A stretch of DNA of 64,000 bases from Litorilinea aerophila (lineage in GTDB: Bacteria > Chloroflexota > Anaerolineae > Caldilineales > Caldilineaceae). Position numbers and translations under genes: made by a program. Position 1 is the stretch's first letter. Every line of letters begins with the position of its first letter. The notes below the pieces were generated by a model. The model worked only from the letters and a program-made list of their open reading frames with translations, had not been told where the DNA came from and made no database searches. Shown piece by piece: positions 63,689 through 64,000 of this stretch. The DNA lies in the NCBI RefSeq assembly GCF_006569185.2, contig NZ_VIGC02000004.1:186001-250000 (forward strand). The letters run 5' to 3'.

Positions 63689-64000
63689 TCAGGCCGGCAG
63701 GAACCGGGCGGCTGCCGGCTCGTGCCACTGCATCTGCAAGGGCGTCTTTTCGTGGGGCTTGAAGGGGGTGATCACCTCTTCCAGCCGCGTCCCCCGGACT
63801 TCAATCTGAGCCAGATCGGCCACGCCCATGCCCAGCTGATGGCCGTAGTGGAGCAGGCCCAGCTCCAGGGGTTCGAAGCCCATGGCCCGGGCCATGACCG
63901 CGTCCGCGGCGAAGACATCCACGCTGGCCACAGCCACGCCGAAGCCGGGCACCGCGTCCTCCCCGCCCGGACCGTTCCCCTGCAGGCCGTCGGTGCCGTC
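63689..64000 (-). CDS. DUF362-type protein, C-terminal part only
   Basis: Open to the window end, so 5'-truncated; 103 residues visible. The start of the visible part (DGTDGLQGNGPGGEDAVPG) and VDVFAADAVMARAMGF match the C-terminal region of DUF362 proteins, which often carry Fe-S clusters in their other half. The GTG at 63952 is an internal codon, not a start. Confidence 0.7.
   Translation of the reverse strand, partial: DGTDGLQGNGPGGEDAVPGFGVAVASVDVFAADAVMARAMGFEPLELGLLHYGHQLGMGVADLAQIEVRGTRLEEVITPFKPHEKTPLQMQWHEPAAARFLPA

Overview
The window is GC-rich, densely packed bacterial chromosome. A Chloroflexota bacterium of the Caldilinea/Litorilinea type is my best guess. This is inferred from overall gene content: Pro/Thr-linked lipoproteins, Ser/Thr kinases with sensor domains, ABC sugar importers without a local ATPase, and many palindromic intergenic repeats. 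No rRNA or taxonomic marker gene is present, so the assignment is tentative. I see about 47 protein genes, one tRNA gene, one toxin-gene remnant, several good promoters and terminators, and at least five families of dispersed or tandem repeats. No CRISPR array, prophage or complete insertion sequence was found.

Layout. 1-7.5 kb: the 3' part of a thioester alpha-2-macroglobulin gene, a coiled-coil nuclease-like gene, tRNA-Gly(CCC) with its own promoter and terminator, and a secreted VIT/vWA protein. 7.5-14 kb: a five-gene minus-strand operon (sugar-binding lipoprotein, two permeases, phytanoyl-CoA-dioxygenase-like oxygenase, GH3 glycosidase) for uptake and hydrolysis of glycosides. 14-24.6 kb: oxidoreductases, an alpha/beta hydrolase, a VOC protein, two acyltransferase or reductase genes including a double-SDR fusion, a TerB-N protein and a PHP phosphoesterase. 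24.7-28 kb: an aminotransferase and a sugar-acid dehydratase, followed by a lower-GC HEPN/nucleotidyltransferase pair and a MazF-like remnant. 28-31.4 kb: MATE exporter, metallophosphoesterase, GNAT protein.

31.4-39.2 kb is a signalling block: an ECF sigma factor, an FHA/winged-helix regulator, two tandem paralogous transmembrane Ser/Thr kinases with different extracellular halves, and a lipoprotein. 39.4-42.7 kb holds a DHOD-like protein without the usual active-site motif, a radical-SAM DNA-repair-type protein behind a textbook promoter with a Gram-positive LexA box in its spacer, and dtd. 42.7-46.9 kb holds an inositol-phosphatase-family enzyme, a TPR protein and a chelatase gene whose AAA+ (ChlI-like) and vWA (ChlD-like) halves are joined only by a -1 shift on an A-rich slippery sequence.

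47-50.3 kb: an ECF sigma factor, a membrane anti-sigma-like protein and a bactofilin-like/membrane/HhH protein, probably one envelope-stress operon. 50.4-55.3 kb: PrsW-type membrane protease, mannonate dehydratase, and an amino-acid permease fused to two universal-stress domains. 55.3-64 kb: an orphan branched-chain-type binding lipoprotein, an ABC-2 exporter whose ATPase and permeases are separated by an oppositely oriented hybrid histidine kinase, an MDR dehydrogenase and the 3' end of a DUF362-type gene.

The strongest leads are the chelatase frameshift, the LexA-controlled radical-SAM promoter, the kinase/sigma/FHA block, the toxin-antitoxin island with a toxin relic, and a pair of about 98-bp MITE-like elements 51 kb apart. 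All functional statements are read from sequence by eye; no database search was run.
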